Made by a program: the position numbers and the translations under genes
NCBI GenBank assembly: GCA_026770575.1
Contig: MU657181.1
Location: 460,804 to 524,803, forward strand
Length of the DNA stretch: 64,000 bases
Source: Pelagophyceae sp. CCMP2097
Lineage: Eukaryota; Sar; Pelagophyceae
Direction: 5' to 3'
Shown here: positions 32,639-41,573 of the stretch, in pieces
How positions within the stretch are numbered: the stretch's first letter is position 1
Layout of the letters: the number at the start of each line of letters is the position of its first letter
The notes under the pieces: model-generated
The model's database searches: none
Told to the model about the DNA's origin: nothing
Seen by the model: the letters and a program-made list of their open reading frames with translations, nothing else

Positions 32639-34774
32639 ATGGCGTCGGACGTGGCGTACGGCGCGGGCCAGCCTAAGCTGGACAAGTTCCGCCTCGACTT
32701 TTCACTGTTGGAGCACCCAATCGTCGTCCCGCCCGAAGGCCGCGTTCTCTTCGAGGACAAGACCGCGCCGGTCAACGGCCGGCCCGCGGCCGAGCTCTCA
32801 GCGCACGCCGAGCCGTGCGTGGGAGCGGCGCGCCGGCGACTTGTTTGAAAGGACCGTCTGCTTTACGTGGAACATAGCTTCTGCTTCACGCGCGGCCTCG
32901 TCGACGTCTCCAAGATCGCCGCAAAGCTCGACGCCGGCGGCGACGTGCGTTCCTGGCCGCCGCAAACGCCGGGCTGACGCCAATCGCAGGCGATTTGGTC
33001 CGAGACCTTTGCGGCGGAAAACAACGTGCTGTGAGTCCCTGAGGGCCCGCGCTCGCCGTGGCGCGCGCCCCTTTGGCGCCGGCGCGCACCCCGCGGTCCG
33101 TCGCCCGTTTGCACCGGCCCTGACCGTGTGCCCCCGTAGCGTGGACCGGCCGTCGCACGACTCTTGGGGCATCCGTAAGCTTATTTTTGTCTTCTCGGAC
33201 GACTTCGTCCACCGCGTCTACCGCCTCCCGCTCTGGGACGATTCCGAGTGGGCGGCGCTGCTGCAGCCCGTCTTCGACGCCTGCGGCGTTTCGCGGCACC
33301 GTGTAATCCGCTGCCTCTTCGCCTCGATGCCGCCGCGGACCGTGATCCCCGTCCACCACGACTCGGGCTACTGGGTGCCGCGCACGTGCGTCCCGAGAGG
33401 CGACGCGAGAGCCGCTCGCCGCCCCCAGCGCCTCGTGTAGGCACCGGCTGCACTGCGCGATCAAGACGGACTCGAGTGTCATCTTCCGCGTCGGGTCGTC
33501 TGACGCGGCGCTGCAGCGCTTTCAGCTCGACGCGGGCCGCGTTGTCGAGCTGAACAACCAGGCGCGGCACTTTGTGACGAACTTTTGGGACGATTATAGG
33601 GTGCATCTCATCTTCGACTACGTCGACGACGCCGCGCCCGCGGCGCTGCTGCCGCCGTTGCTGCCCGACGTGACGCTGCCCGTCGGCGCCGAGGTGCTGC
33701 AGACGCGCAGGTCCATCGGCCTCGGGTCGGAGCGGGGCAACGGGGCGCTGGCGCCGCACTTTTTGATCATCGGGGCGCAGAAAGCAGGGACGACCAGCAT
33801 GTACGAGTACGTCGCGCAGCACCCGCTCGTGGTGCGCGGCCGCAGGCGCGAGTCGCACTTCCTCGACTGGCGCTGGCCCAAGTACGCTGGGGACCGCGGC
33901 GGCGCGGAGCTGCGGAAACAGTGGCACGACGATTTCTTCTTCGCCGACGTCCACAACGACCACGCCTCGCTCCTCGCCTGCGACTCGACGCCCTCGTTCC
34001 TCCTCGCCTCGCACGTCGCCGTGCCCCGCCTCCTCCGAATGGGCATGGCTCCGCCCATGGTCGTCATGCTCCGCGACCCCGTCGAGCGAGCCGCGTCGCA
34101 CTTTGCCATGATCGACGACGCCAGCGCGACGCCCGCGCAGCAGCTCAGCCGCGGCGCCGCCTGGCGCGGCAAGACGGTGCGCGCCGTCGCGCTGTCCGAG
34201 CTCCGCGGCCTCATCGACTGCGGCGCGCTCCGGCGCGCAATCGGCGCGCGCGACCCACCCGCGCTGACGGACCCGTTCACCTGGGACCAGGCCGCCTTCG
34301 AGAAGTCGCTCGAGGCGCTGCCCAACGCGCACGCCGCAGCGCCCCGGCTTAAGAGAGGGCCCCCTCTCCGGTCGTCGTTTGACGGTCGTCTTGCAGGAAC
34401 GGGTCGCACTCGCTCCTGGCGCGCGGCCTCTACGCCGCGCAGCTGGCGCCGTGGCTCCGCGCGTTTGAGGCGTCACAGTTCTTGTACGTGCGCTGCGAGG
34501 ACATGGCCACCGAGGAGGGCGCGCGGCGCGAAATTGGGCGCGTCTTCGACCACGTCGGCCTCCGCGCGCCGCCCGCGTCCGGGAAAACCCAACGCTCGCC
34601 GCCCCGAGCGCCGGCGTAGGCGAGCATCCCGTGGACGATGTGCGGCACTTTAATAAGCGGCCACACGCAGCCGTCGACGAAACGCTCCGCGCCGAGCTCC
34701 GAGCCTTCTTCGCGCCCTTCAACACCACGCTCTACGACCAACTCGCCTGGGGACCCGACCAGCATTGGGACTAG
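32639..34774 (+). CDS. Aspartyl/asparaginyl beta-hydroxylase-like domain fused to a sulfotransferase
   Basis: Exons that fit: 32852-32944, 32990-33030, 33140-33385, 33441-34370 (phases 0, 2, 2), 34397-about 34600, and the last exon 34620-34774. The first part starts MASDVAYGAG at 32639; its donor is unsure. The hydroxylase half shows VIPVHHDSGYWVPR, later HRLHCAIKTD and FRVG, with the usual His/Arg/His iron-oxoglutarate layout. The sulfotransferase half shows the PAPS-binding FLIIGAQKAGTTSMYEYV, MVVMLRDPVERAASHFAM and LYVRCEDMA, ending FFAPFNTTLYDQL. The final junction does not fit any GT-AG pair in phase, so either an assembly slip near 34580 or a non-standard site is present. Type and targets unknown. 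Confidence 0.7.
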
Positions 34775-35018
34775 CAAGGCGGGCGACGTAATATTGTTGT
34801 GCGTTCGATATCGATCACAGGCCCAGAGAAGGGGACCTCTCCTTCAAACTTGTTTATCGACCGTGACCAGTTTCGGAGTGGAGCGCACGTGGCTCCTAAG
34901 GAGCTTGAGGAGCCGGCGTAGAGTGCCCACGCGGAGGCGCGCGCAGCTCGGGGCGCGCACGGCGCGGCGGGCCGTGCGTGCAGAGCCCTGCGCAGGCGGT
35001 GCTCGACGTCGTGCGCCT
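34775..35018. other. Intergenic, no gene seen
   Basis: Short convergent gap between the fusion gene and the leucine-rich-repeat gene, with no convincing frame. Confidence 0.4.
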
Positions 35019-36515
35019 TCAAGAGATGACCGCGCAGCCGCGGGCCTCGAGCCTGCGGACGACCGCAAGCTGGAGTAGGCCAACGTTGCACCTCGACAGG
35101 TCCAGCGTCGTCAGCGCCCCACAGTCGCCGAGCCGTTCGAGAGCAGCTGCGGTAAGGCCGGAGCACCCCGACAAGTTCAGCGTCGTTAGCGCCGCGCAGT
35201 CACCAAGCTGCGCGAGAGCAGCTGCGGTAAGCCTGGAGCAACCCGACAGTAACAGCGTCGTTAACGCCGAGCAGTCGCTGAGTCGCGCTGGCAGCGAAGT
35301 GAGGCGAGAGCACCCCGACAGGTACAGCGTGGTCAGCGCCGCGCAGTCGCCAAGCTGCACGAGAGCAGCTGCGGTAAGCCAGAAGCACCACGACAGGTCC
35401 AGCGTGGTCAGCGCCGCGCAGTCGCCAAGCCGCGCGGGCAGCGTGACGAGGTTAGAGCACCCCGACAGGTTCAGTTTCGTCAGCGCCGCGCAGTCGCCGA
35501 GCCGCGCGGGCAGCCCAGTAATGCCGTCGCAATTCGATAGATCCAGTGCTGTCAGCGCCGCGCAGTCGCCAAGCAGCGCGGGCAGCGTGTAGAGGCTAGG
35601 GCACCCCGACAGAATCAGCGTCGTCAGCGCCGCGCAGTAGACGAGCCGCGCGGGCAGCGTGTAGAGGTGATCGCAACCCGACAGCTGCAGCGTCGTAAGC
35701 GCTGTGCAGTCGCCGAGCCACTCGAGGGCAGCTCTGGTGAGGTCGCACCCCGACAGGTCCAGTGTCGTCAGCGCCGCGCAGTCGCCGAGCCGTGCGGGCA
35801 GCGCAGTAAGACCGTCGCAGTTCGATAGATCCAATGCTGTCAGCGCCGCACAATCGCCGAGCCGCTCGAGAGCAGCCGTGGTTAGGCCGGTGCATCCGGA
35901 CAGCTGCATCGTCGTCAGCGCCGCGCAGTCGCCGAGCCGTCCGGGCAGTGTAGTGATGCGAGAGCATGAATAAAGTTCCAGCGTCGTCAGCGCGGCACAG
36001 TCGCCAAGCCGCGTGGGTAACGTGGCAAGGCTGGAGCACTTTCGCAGCTGCAGCCTCGTCAACGCCGCGCAGTCGCCGAGCCGCTCGGGCAGCGCAGTAA
36101 AGCCGTAGCAGTCCGACAGATGCAGCGTTGCCAGCGCCGCGCAGTCGACGAGCCGCTCGAGACCAGCTGTGGTAAGGCCGAAGCTCCACGACAGGTCCAG
36201 TTTGGTTAACCTCGTACAGTCGCTGAGGGGCGCGGGCAGCGTTTCGAGGCCGACGCAATTCGATATCATCAACGTCGTCAGCTGGCGCTGCGTGCGGTCG
36301 AGGACCACCGCGACGACCGCCAAGAACGTGGCCGTGTCCGCGGCCGCAGCCGCGCGCCCGGAGAGGCAAACGACCTCGATGTTCAGCAGCGCAGAAGCGC
36401 GGGCGCCTTGGCTCACGGGCATGACGGTCCCCCAGGCGGCGCGCGTTTCGAGAAAGGCGGCCGCGCGGCCCAGGATAATCGACGCGGCATCCATTTTCGC
36501 CGCGGGGTGGCGCAC
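35019..36515 (-). CDS. Leucine-rich-repeat protein, 24-residue repeats
   Basis: One intronless frame of 498 residues. After about 75 N-terminal residues (MRHPAAKMDAASIILGRAAA) there are about 16 repeats of 24 residues, consensus LGDCAALTTLDLSGCxxLTxLP, giving a continuous solenoid to the end (NVGLLQLAVVRRLEARGC). The DNA is correspondingly a 72-bp tandem array. The repeat type resembles the cysteine-containing/plant-like LRR and the LRRs in stramenopile receptor-like proteins. No signal peptide, membrane segment or kinase is seen, so it is likely a soluble ligand-binding protein. Confidence 0.8.
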   Translation of the reverse strand: MRHPAAKMDAASIILGRAAAFLETRAAWGTVMPVSQGARASALLNIEVVCLSGRAAAAADTATFLAVVAVVLDRTQRQLTTLMISNCVGLETLPAPLSDCTRLTKLDLSWSFGLTTAGLERLVDCAALATLHLSDCYGFTALPERLGDCAALTRLQLRKCSSLATLPTRLGDCAALTTLELYSCSRITTLPGRLGDCAALTTMQLSGCTGLTTAALERLGDCAALTALDLSNCDGLTALPARLGDCAALTTLDLSGCDLTRAALEWLGDCTALTTLQLSGCDHLYTLPARLVYCAALTTLILSGCPSLYTLPALLGDCAALTALDLSNCDGITGLPARLGDCAALTKLNLSGCSNLVTLPARLGDCAALTTLDLSWCFWLTAAALVQLGDCAALTTLYLSGCSRLTSLPARLSDCSALTTLLLSGCSRLTAAALAQLGDCAALTTLNLSGCSGLTAAALERLGDCGALTTLDLSRCNVGLLQLAVVRRLEARGCAVIS

Positions 36516-37097
36516 GGGCGCTGCCTCCCTGCCTGCGCCGGGCCTCGAGTGGCCTCGAGTGCGAGGCGAGGTTCGTGGCGTGCCCGTGGCCTCGTCACGT
36601 TTCTGGCACGCAGAACGCAGTGCTCGCCCCCGCGCGGGGGGTCCAGAACTTTCCAGAAACTATGAAGTAGGGTCCCTACTTAACTTTACTCCCTCAGTCC
36701 CTGGCTTTGGGTGCTGCTCTGGTGCTACCCTCTGGCGAATTCGGCTGCTGTGGATCGCACGCGAGGGCGTCCGATGGACAGCGTCGCGACTCGCGTGCTG
36801 CGTCGGTAGCTTTGAACTAGATAGTGGCTCGTGTCTCCAACAGTCTCGGTGCACGAGCGTCGCCCGACCTGGTCGGGCGGCTCCCCGAGCTGCCGGGCGC
36901 GGGTGGGCTGCGGCGGCTCGGCTGGCTTTCGAGTTGTAATCTCAGCATGACGGGCGTTACGGGTCTCTTTCGACGGCCCGCGGTGCGCCGGAGATGTCAC
37001 TCAAGCCGCTCGCGGCTTGCCGCGCGTGGTGGGTGAAGCGCGGCGGCAGGTCCGCAGGAAGTCGGGCGTCGGCCCGTGCGTGGCACCGGCGTGGAAT
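36516..37097. other. Intergenic, no gene seen
   Basis: A 582-nt gap between two minus-strand genes. Small open frames on both strands lack similarity or splice partners. A short run around 36655-36730 is less GC-rich. Confidence 0.5.
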
Positions 37098-37880
37098 TCA
37101 GATGGCACGTGTCTCAGGCGCAGTGTCGCGCTTCAGCGGCCGCCGTTTGTCGCGCAGCCAGGAGAAGAACATGAACCAGATGAACCATATGGGCGCGATG
37201 AGCAAGGCGTGCGTGACGATCATAACGACGGTGTGGAACGCTTTGGTCGCTGAGACAGTTGCGACGGCCTTGACAAAGGGCCCGGGATCAAATACGCAGA
37301 CCATCCAGCAGACCATCCAGAAGTAGAGCACTGATGCGGCTATGAGCTTGCAAGCAGGCAATACAGTTCCCCGATGCGTGATGAGGAATCGCAGCGCGGC
37401 CGTGCCGACTTTGAGCAAGTAAGGTGCAAGCGTGCACGTCGACGCGAGAGCGTTCCAGTAGTCAAGGTACGAGTGCGAGCGGCCCGTCAACTCGACGACG
37501 TGCTGCGCCGACGCTTCGATGCAAATTGTCGCATAGTAGTTCCCGCCGTCGAAGCAAATGTCGAAGCCCCCCGAGTACGACGCGCCGTTCGGCATGCGCT
37601 CGAGCAGCACCTGCGCCGTGTAGTGCACCTCATCCGACGGCGGAGCGTTGAGAGGACAGTTGTCGCACGGGAGTCCGATCTAAAGCTGGTCACACGTCCT
37701 GCAGACGGCCGTTGACCTGTCCTTCACTATCGAGCACGTGGGTCCCCGAGACAGGTTCTGGCCCACGACGAAGACGTAGCGAGTCTTCACGGCGCCCTCA
37801 AAACCCTCGCCGAGGGCCTTTCGCGCGTGATCAACGTCCAACGCAGCCGCGGCTGCGAGCACGAGCGCGAGCAGCATCAT
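37098..37880 (-). CDS. Secreted-pathway membrane protein of unknown function
   Basis: Exons 37880-37728 and 37679-37098 (48-nt intron, phase 0) give 244 residues. MMLLALVLAAAAALD is a signal peptide; a Cys-containing luminal region follows (CSIIGLPCDNCPLNAPP and GGFDICFDGGNYYATICIE), then three or four hydrophobic helices, including LIAASVLYFWMVCWMVCVF and ALLIAPIWFIWFMFFSW, and a basic tail (RDKRRPLKRD). Family not recognised. The donor GTGAAG is chosen because the alternatives would leave an intron under 30 nt. Confidence 0.6.
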
Positions 37881-38614
37881 TGCTCCAACACGAGTCCAAA
37901 GAAGAATCTCCGAATTATAGCCCCGGATATAAGATTTTGGCCGCGACGGACGGGCTACGGCGCCCGGCCCATGACCGAGCCCCGCGGAGTTTGTGAAGCG
38001 GGTCATTCGGACGGACACCGCTTGGCGGACCCTCTACAGATCGGCAATGGACGTCGCCTACTGTGGATCGCACATTCGCCGCTTAGTGAGACATCTCGCC
38101 CGGCCGCACCACGGACACGCCGGCGCGCACTTGACCGCACCGAGGCGCCGCCTCTGGAAGACAGCTATGCCTGGGCCGCGACGCGGTACATCCACATCCC
38201 GAACGAGCCCGATTGAGCCGCCTACGCCACCGCACCCCAAAAGGCTTCCCCCGACGAACACGACCAAAGTGCCAAAGTGCCTAGCGGCCCATACTTGCAA
38301 GTTGCATGAGGGGGTCAAGCGCAAAGCGCACAAACCACTCCCGCGGCATGGCACCCGGACCCTTTGGTCCGGGAGCCAGCCTTTGGAACCGACTAGTCAG
38401 GCATACCCTCTTGGGCCAGCCCCACCCAGGGTGGATCTTAAGCAAGCAAGACATTCCGCGCGACAAAGAACAGGCGGCGCTCGAGAAGGGTCCCTGTTTT
38501 GTATGCGGGACCGACGGTCTTTCCCTGCGTCAGATAGAAGGTCTCGTCCTGCGTCGGTGGTTTGCTTCTCGGCTCGGGCGGACGTGCGGCAGACGTATCG
38601 TCCCGGAGTAGTGC
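37881..38614. other. Divergent intergenic region with a dispersed repeat
   Basis: A 734-nt region between a minus-strand and a plus-strand start. It contains the 48-bp repeat at 38402-38449 that recurs at 57540-57587. No coding exon is supported. Confidence 0.5.
38402..38449 (+). repeat. 48-bp dispersed repeat, copy A
   Basis: Matches the reverse complement of 57540-57587 at 46 of 48 positions. The core CCACCCAGGGTGG is almost palindromic. Here the repeat is intergenic. Confidence 0.85.
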
Positions 38615-39892
38615 ATGCGCCCTGCCTCCTTGGTTCAATTGCGGCGGTGGGTCTTGCCAGCGCTGTGCACCGTGCGCGCCGCTTCGGGCATGGCGCAGGA
38701 TTTATACCGTAAAGACGGTGTGAGGATTACGCACGATCCCTTCGCCGCTGGAATGGCAGAGAAATACGGCCTCCCCGGCAGCACCGACGGCGAGGGATTC
38801 GACCCCTACGCCGACTCCGTCGGGCCGGGCATCTACGGCGGAATCGTGCAGCGCGACGCAAACGGGCGCGTCGTGATCGGCCGACAGTACCAGAACCACA
38901 ACTCCAGGCCAGGTCCGTGGCCCTGCGTCGTTTCGGCCCCCGGGCCACGCGGACGGCGCGTCGTCAGGGCCGGTCTACGCGGGCGGCGGGTACACGCCGA
39001 CAGCGCGCCTCCTCGACGACGCGGCCGGTCTCAAAGCCTGGCTCGAGCGCCACCCGGATTTGGTAAACGACGTCAGCACGGGAGGCGCGATGCCGCTGCA
39101 CAACTGCGGCATGTCCCGCAACAACCAGGCCCAAACGGCGCTGGTGCGCCACGCCCGAAGACGGATTCCTCGGGACGTTTCTGAATAGGTCATCGCGTTC
39201 GGCGGCGACATTGAAGCGGTGGACACGTCCGGCCCAGCGCCCGACTTTCGAAGCGTGGCGTGTGACGAGGCACGGGAATGAGGCATCCCCCGGGACGGTG
39301 CTCCTCGAGGATCGATTCTTGGTTGGGCTCTCGATCGAGTGACAGGTATGGCTTCACGCCTCTTCAACGCATGGCGTCGAACAACCTCCCCGTCGGCGCG
39401 GCGGCGCTCCTCCGCGCCGGCGCCGACCCGACCTCGACCGGCGGCGCCGGCGAGAGCCCGCTCGCCATCGCCAAGTCGTCGCGCGCGCGAGACGTCATCC
39501 AGCTCCTGGAAAAGGCCCCTCGCCGCACCGACGTCGCGATCCGCAAGGTCGTCGTCGGCGGGTCCAGCGTCGAAGACGTCAACGGCGAGTACGTCGCCGT
39601 GGGCGCCGACGTCGTCCCACCCGGCTTCGCCGCCGTCTGCGTGGACGCTGGCTGGGACACCGCCGCCATGTGGAAGCGCCTCAACGGCTCCGCCCCCTGG
39701 TTCCGCGCCGCCAACGAGGCCTACGTCTACTTCAACCGCGACGACCAGCACTGGTGGGTCGACGCGCCCTCTGGCCACGGCGTCTTCAAGGCGCGGGGGC
39801 CCGCCCACGCGCCCCCCTCCGAGGGCTGGGCCCCGCTCCGAAACGTGGCCGACAAGCCCCCGGCCTACGTCGCCACCTTCCGCGACGTCTGA
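38615..39892 (+). CDS. Ankyrin-repeat-like protein
   Basis: Exons 38615-38912, 38968-39143, 39189-39226 and 39346-39892 (introns 55, 45 and 119 nt) with phases 1, 0, 2 all consistent; 352 residues. N-terminus MRPASLVQLRRWVLPALC may be a signal or transit sequence; MAQDLYRKDGVRITHDP at 38690 is an alternative start. Ankyrin-type helices: LKAWLERHPDLVNDVSTGG, MPLHNCGMSRNNQAQTAL, YGFTPLQRMASNNLPVGAAA, LLRAGADPT. The last 130 residues (GWDTAAMWKRLNGSAPWFRA, WWVDAPSGHGVFKARG) form a distinct Trp-rich domain I do not recognise. Partner unknown. Confidence 0.75.
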
Positions 39893-40269
39893 GGCGCGCC
39901 GCTGCGCAACGCGCGGCCCTCTGGACACTCGCCTGCGAGTCCGATAACTTGGATTTGATTACATCAAATTTACCAAGTTTTGGACGATGATTTAATCCAA
40001 ATTATCGTCTTTTCGACTTGCAGGCAAGTGGCCCTCTGGACCGCCATTGGATTCCATATAATCGTGAGGCTTGAGACCGGCAGAGAGGCTACGTGGATGA
40101 CACCTTCCTATCTGGGCCAGGCCGCTTCGAAGCCGGAGAGCTTGCGAAACTTTGTGGTCCCTATCCTGAATACTGACCGGCGCCCAGATCAATGGCATCC
40201 CAGGCACGGCCATCAACTGGCACCGACCTTCGCACTTTGATTTGATCTATTAACGAGCCTCGTTCGAGC
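39893..40269. other. Convergent intergenic region with inverted repeat
   Basis: A 377-nt gap between two converging genes. It is much more AT-rich than the rest and includes the hairpin-forming repeat at 39942-40007. A plus-strand frame at 39980-40240 has no similarity and is probably chance. Confidence 0.5.
39942..40007. repeat. AT-rich inverted repeat, nested hairpins
   Basis: Left arm CGATAACTTGGATTTGATT (39942-39960) pairs with 39989-40007, whose reverse complement is CGATAATTTGGATTAAATC, 15 of 19 positions. Inside it ATTTGAT (39953-39959) pairs with ATCAAAT (39963-39969). It could be a 3'-end processing structure or the footprint of a small foldback element. Confidence 0.55.
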
Positions 40270-41211
40270 TTACTTTGAGACGGGGTGGGCGAATCGTGCG
40301 AGCCGCGCAGCCCTCACATCGGCGGCGGACGGCGGAGGTCGTGCGAGCTCCTCGGCGCCGGTCCCGCTCGGTTCGTCCGCAGCCCCGCTCGGCATTTGCG
40401 CGGCGCCGGCTCCGCTCGGCGCGCGGGCGGCGGGCGCGGCGCGGGCAGTGGGCTGGTCTCTTTGGATCGATCGCAGCGCCGCCGCCGTCGGCGCCTTGAA
40501 GGCTTTGGGATCCCGTCTCGCATCTTCCTTCGCGACGACCCTCTTGGCGCGGTCGAAGCCGACGACGCTCCCCCGCGCGTCGCCGTCGAAGCGCTCGCGC
40601 GCGCGCTTCGCCGCACCCGCAGTCTCCTCCTGCTCGGCGAGCTTGATCGACGCCTGCCTCGAACAGTCAGAAGGCACGCGCAGGCGCACGGGGCAACTTA
40701 CGTAGCTCGAGCCGGCGTGGCCGATGTTCCCCTTCTTGGGTTGCGCGCCGCCCGCGGCGGCGTCGTCGGCCCATCCCATAAAGCCGTCGTCGCACTTGCC
40801 CCCTTTGTTGGCGCACTTGTAGTACTTGCGGCCGGGGTTCTTCGCGCTCCTCGAGACGCGCACGTCGAGGTCGACGCCACACGTGGCGCAGGCGCGCTTT
40901 GACTGCGCGCCGCCTGCCGAGCCCGCGGCGGCCGTCGGGGGCACCGCCGCCTCGCCGTCCGCGGCGGCGGCGGCCGTCGGAGGCACCGCCGATCTGTCCT
41001 CGCGCGTCTCCGGCCGTGGGCCGTCGAGGGGGTCGACTCCGGCGGGCGCCCGCTCCGGCGCGGTGGCCGCGGTGGCCGGGCCGGCGCCGACTTCGTCTTC
41101 GCTGTCCGACGACAAAATTTCGAACGTCTCGGGCTTCTTCCGAATCGTGCTCGGCCGCGGCGGCGCTTCGTCGTCGTCGGCGGTGAGATCGTAGCATTCG
41201 GGCGGCGGCAT
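40270..41211 (-). CDS. GRF-type zinc-finger protein
   Basis: Exons 41211-40702 and 40653-40270, 297 residues. The 48-nt intron keeps the frame open if unspliced, but has a perfect GTAAGT donor and a GGCAG acceptor. Acidic N-terminus (ILSSDSEDEVG), then a GRF finger near residues 107-150: CATCGVDLDVRVSRSAKNPG, RKYYKCANKGGKC and GFMGWAD, the usual C-x2-C ... GR-x-Y-x-C ... C-x5-W layout that binds single-stranded nucleic acid in topoisomerase III, NEIL3 and APE2. The rest is Ala/Pro-rich with basic patches (AKRARERFDGD). No catalytic domain is seen, so a nucleic-acid-binding adaptor is likely. Confidence 0.75.
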   Translation of the reverse strand: MPPPECYDLTADDDEAPPRPSTIRKKPETFEILSSDSEDEVGAGPATAATAPERAPAGVDPLDGPRPETREDRSAVPPTAAAAADGEAAVPPTAAAGSAGGAQSKRACATCGVDLDVRVSRSAKNPGRKYYKCANKGGKCDDGFMGWADDAAAGGAQPKKGNIGHAGSSYVSCPVRLRVPSDCSRQASIKLAEQEETAGAAKRARERFDGDARGSVVGFDRAKRVVAKEDARRDPKAFKAPTAAALRSIQRDQPTARAAPAARAPSGAGAAQMPSGAADEPSGTGAEELARPPPSAADVRAARLARFAHPVSK

Positions 41212-41467
41212 GTCGCGCTCCGACCCAAGGCTCCAAAAATCAGGCTTTCGCTGAAAATTTTAAGGAATTTGTTTCGCCTCTTTCAAATTGTTAACCTTTG
41301 CAAAAATTTGGCAGGTCGATCACCCGTCCTCGCGCGATCGATCGCACCACTGACACCAGTGCACCACACTCTCGCGCCAGCGTCGGCCATCCGGCGTCGC
41401 ATCGAACGATCCTCGTGGCCCCTGCACCTGCAGTCCAAGTCGGCTCCTACAGTTCAAGTCGGCCCCT

Positions 41468-41540
41468 GGAGTCGACTTCGGCCACACTCGAGTCGACTTC
41501 GGCCCAGTCAGCCACTCGAGTCGACTTCGGCCCAGGGTCC
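41468..41540. repeat. Triplicated XhoI-SalI-like motif upstream of a gene
   Basis: Three copies of GAGTCGACTTCGGCC (two extended to CTCGAGTCGACTTCGGCC) at about 41469, 41490 and 41517, within 60-110 nt upstream of the Met at 41574. Confidence 0.75.
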
Positions 41541-41573
41541 TTGCGCCGCGCGGGCGACGAGCCTTCGTGGGCC

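Noticed and set aside
35019..36515. Evenly spaced repeats that could look like a CRISPR array
   Set aside because: The 72-bp period is exactly three leucine-rich-repeat turns of codons with a continuous reading frame, and the setting is eukaryotic.
38500..38611. Frame with CFVCGTDGLSLRQIEG that hints at a zinc finger
   Set aside because: Only one Cys pair is present, with no splice partner or Met context; probably chance next to the 48-bp repeat.
39980..40240. 86-residue plus-strand frame in an AT-rich gap
   Set aside because: No similarity, no promoter-like position, and it overlaps the foldback repeat.
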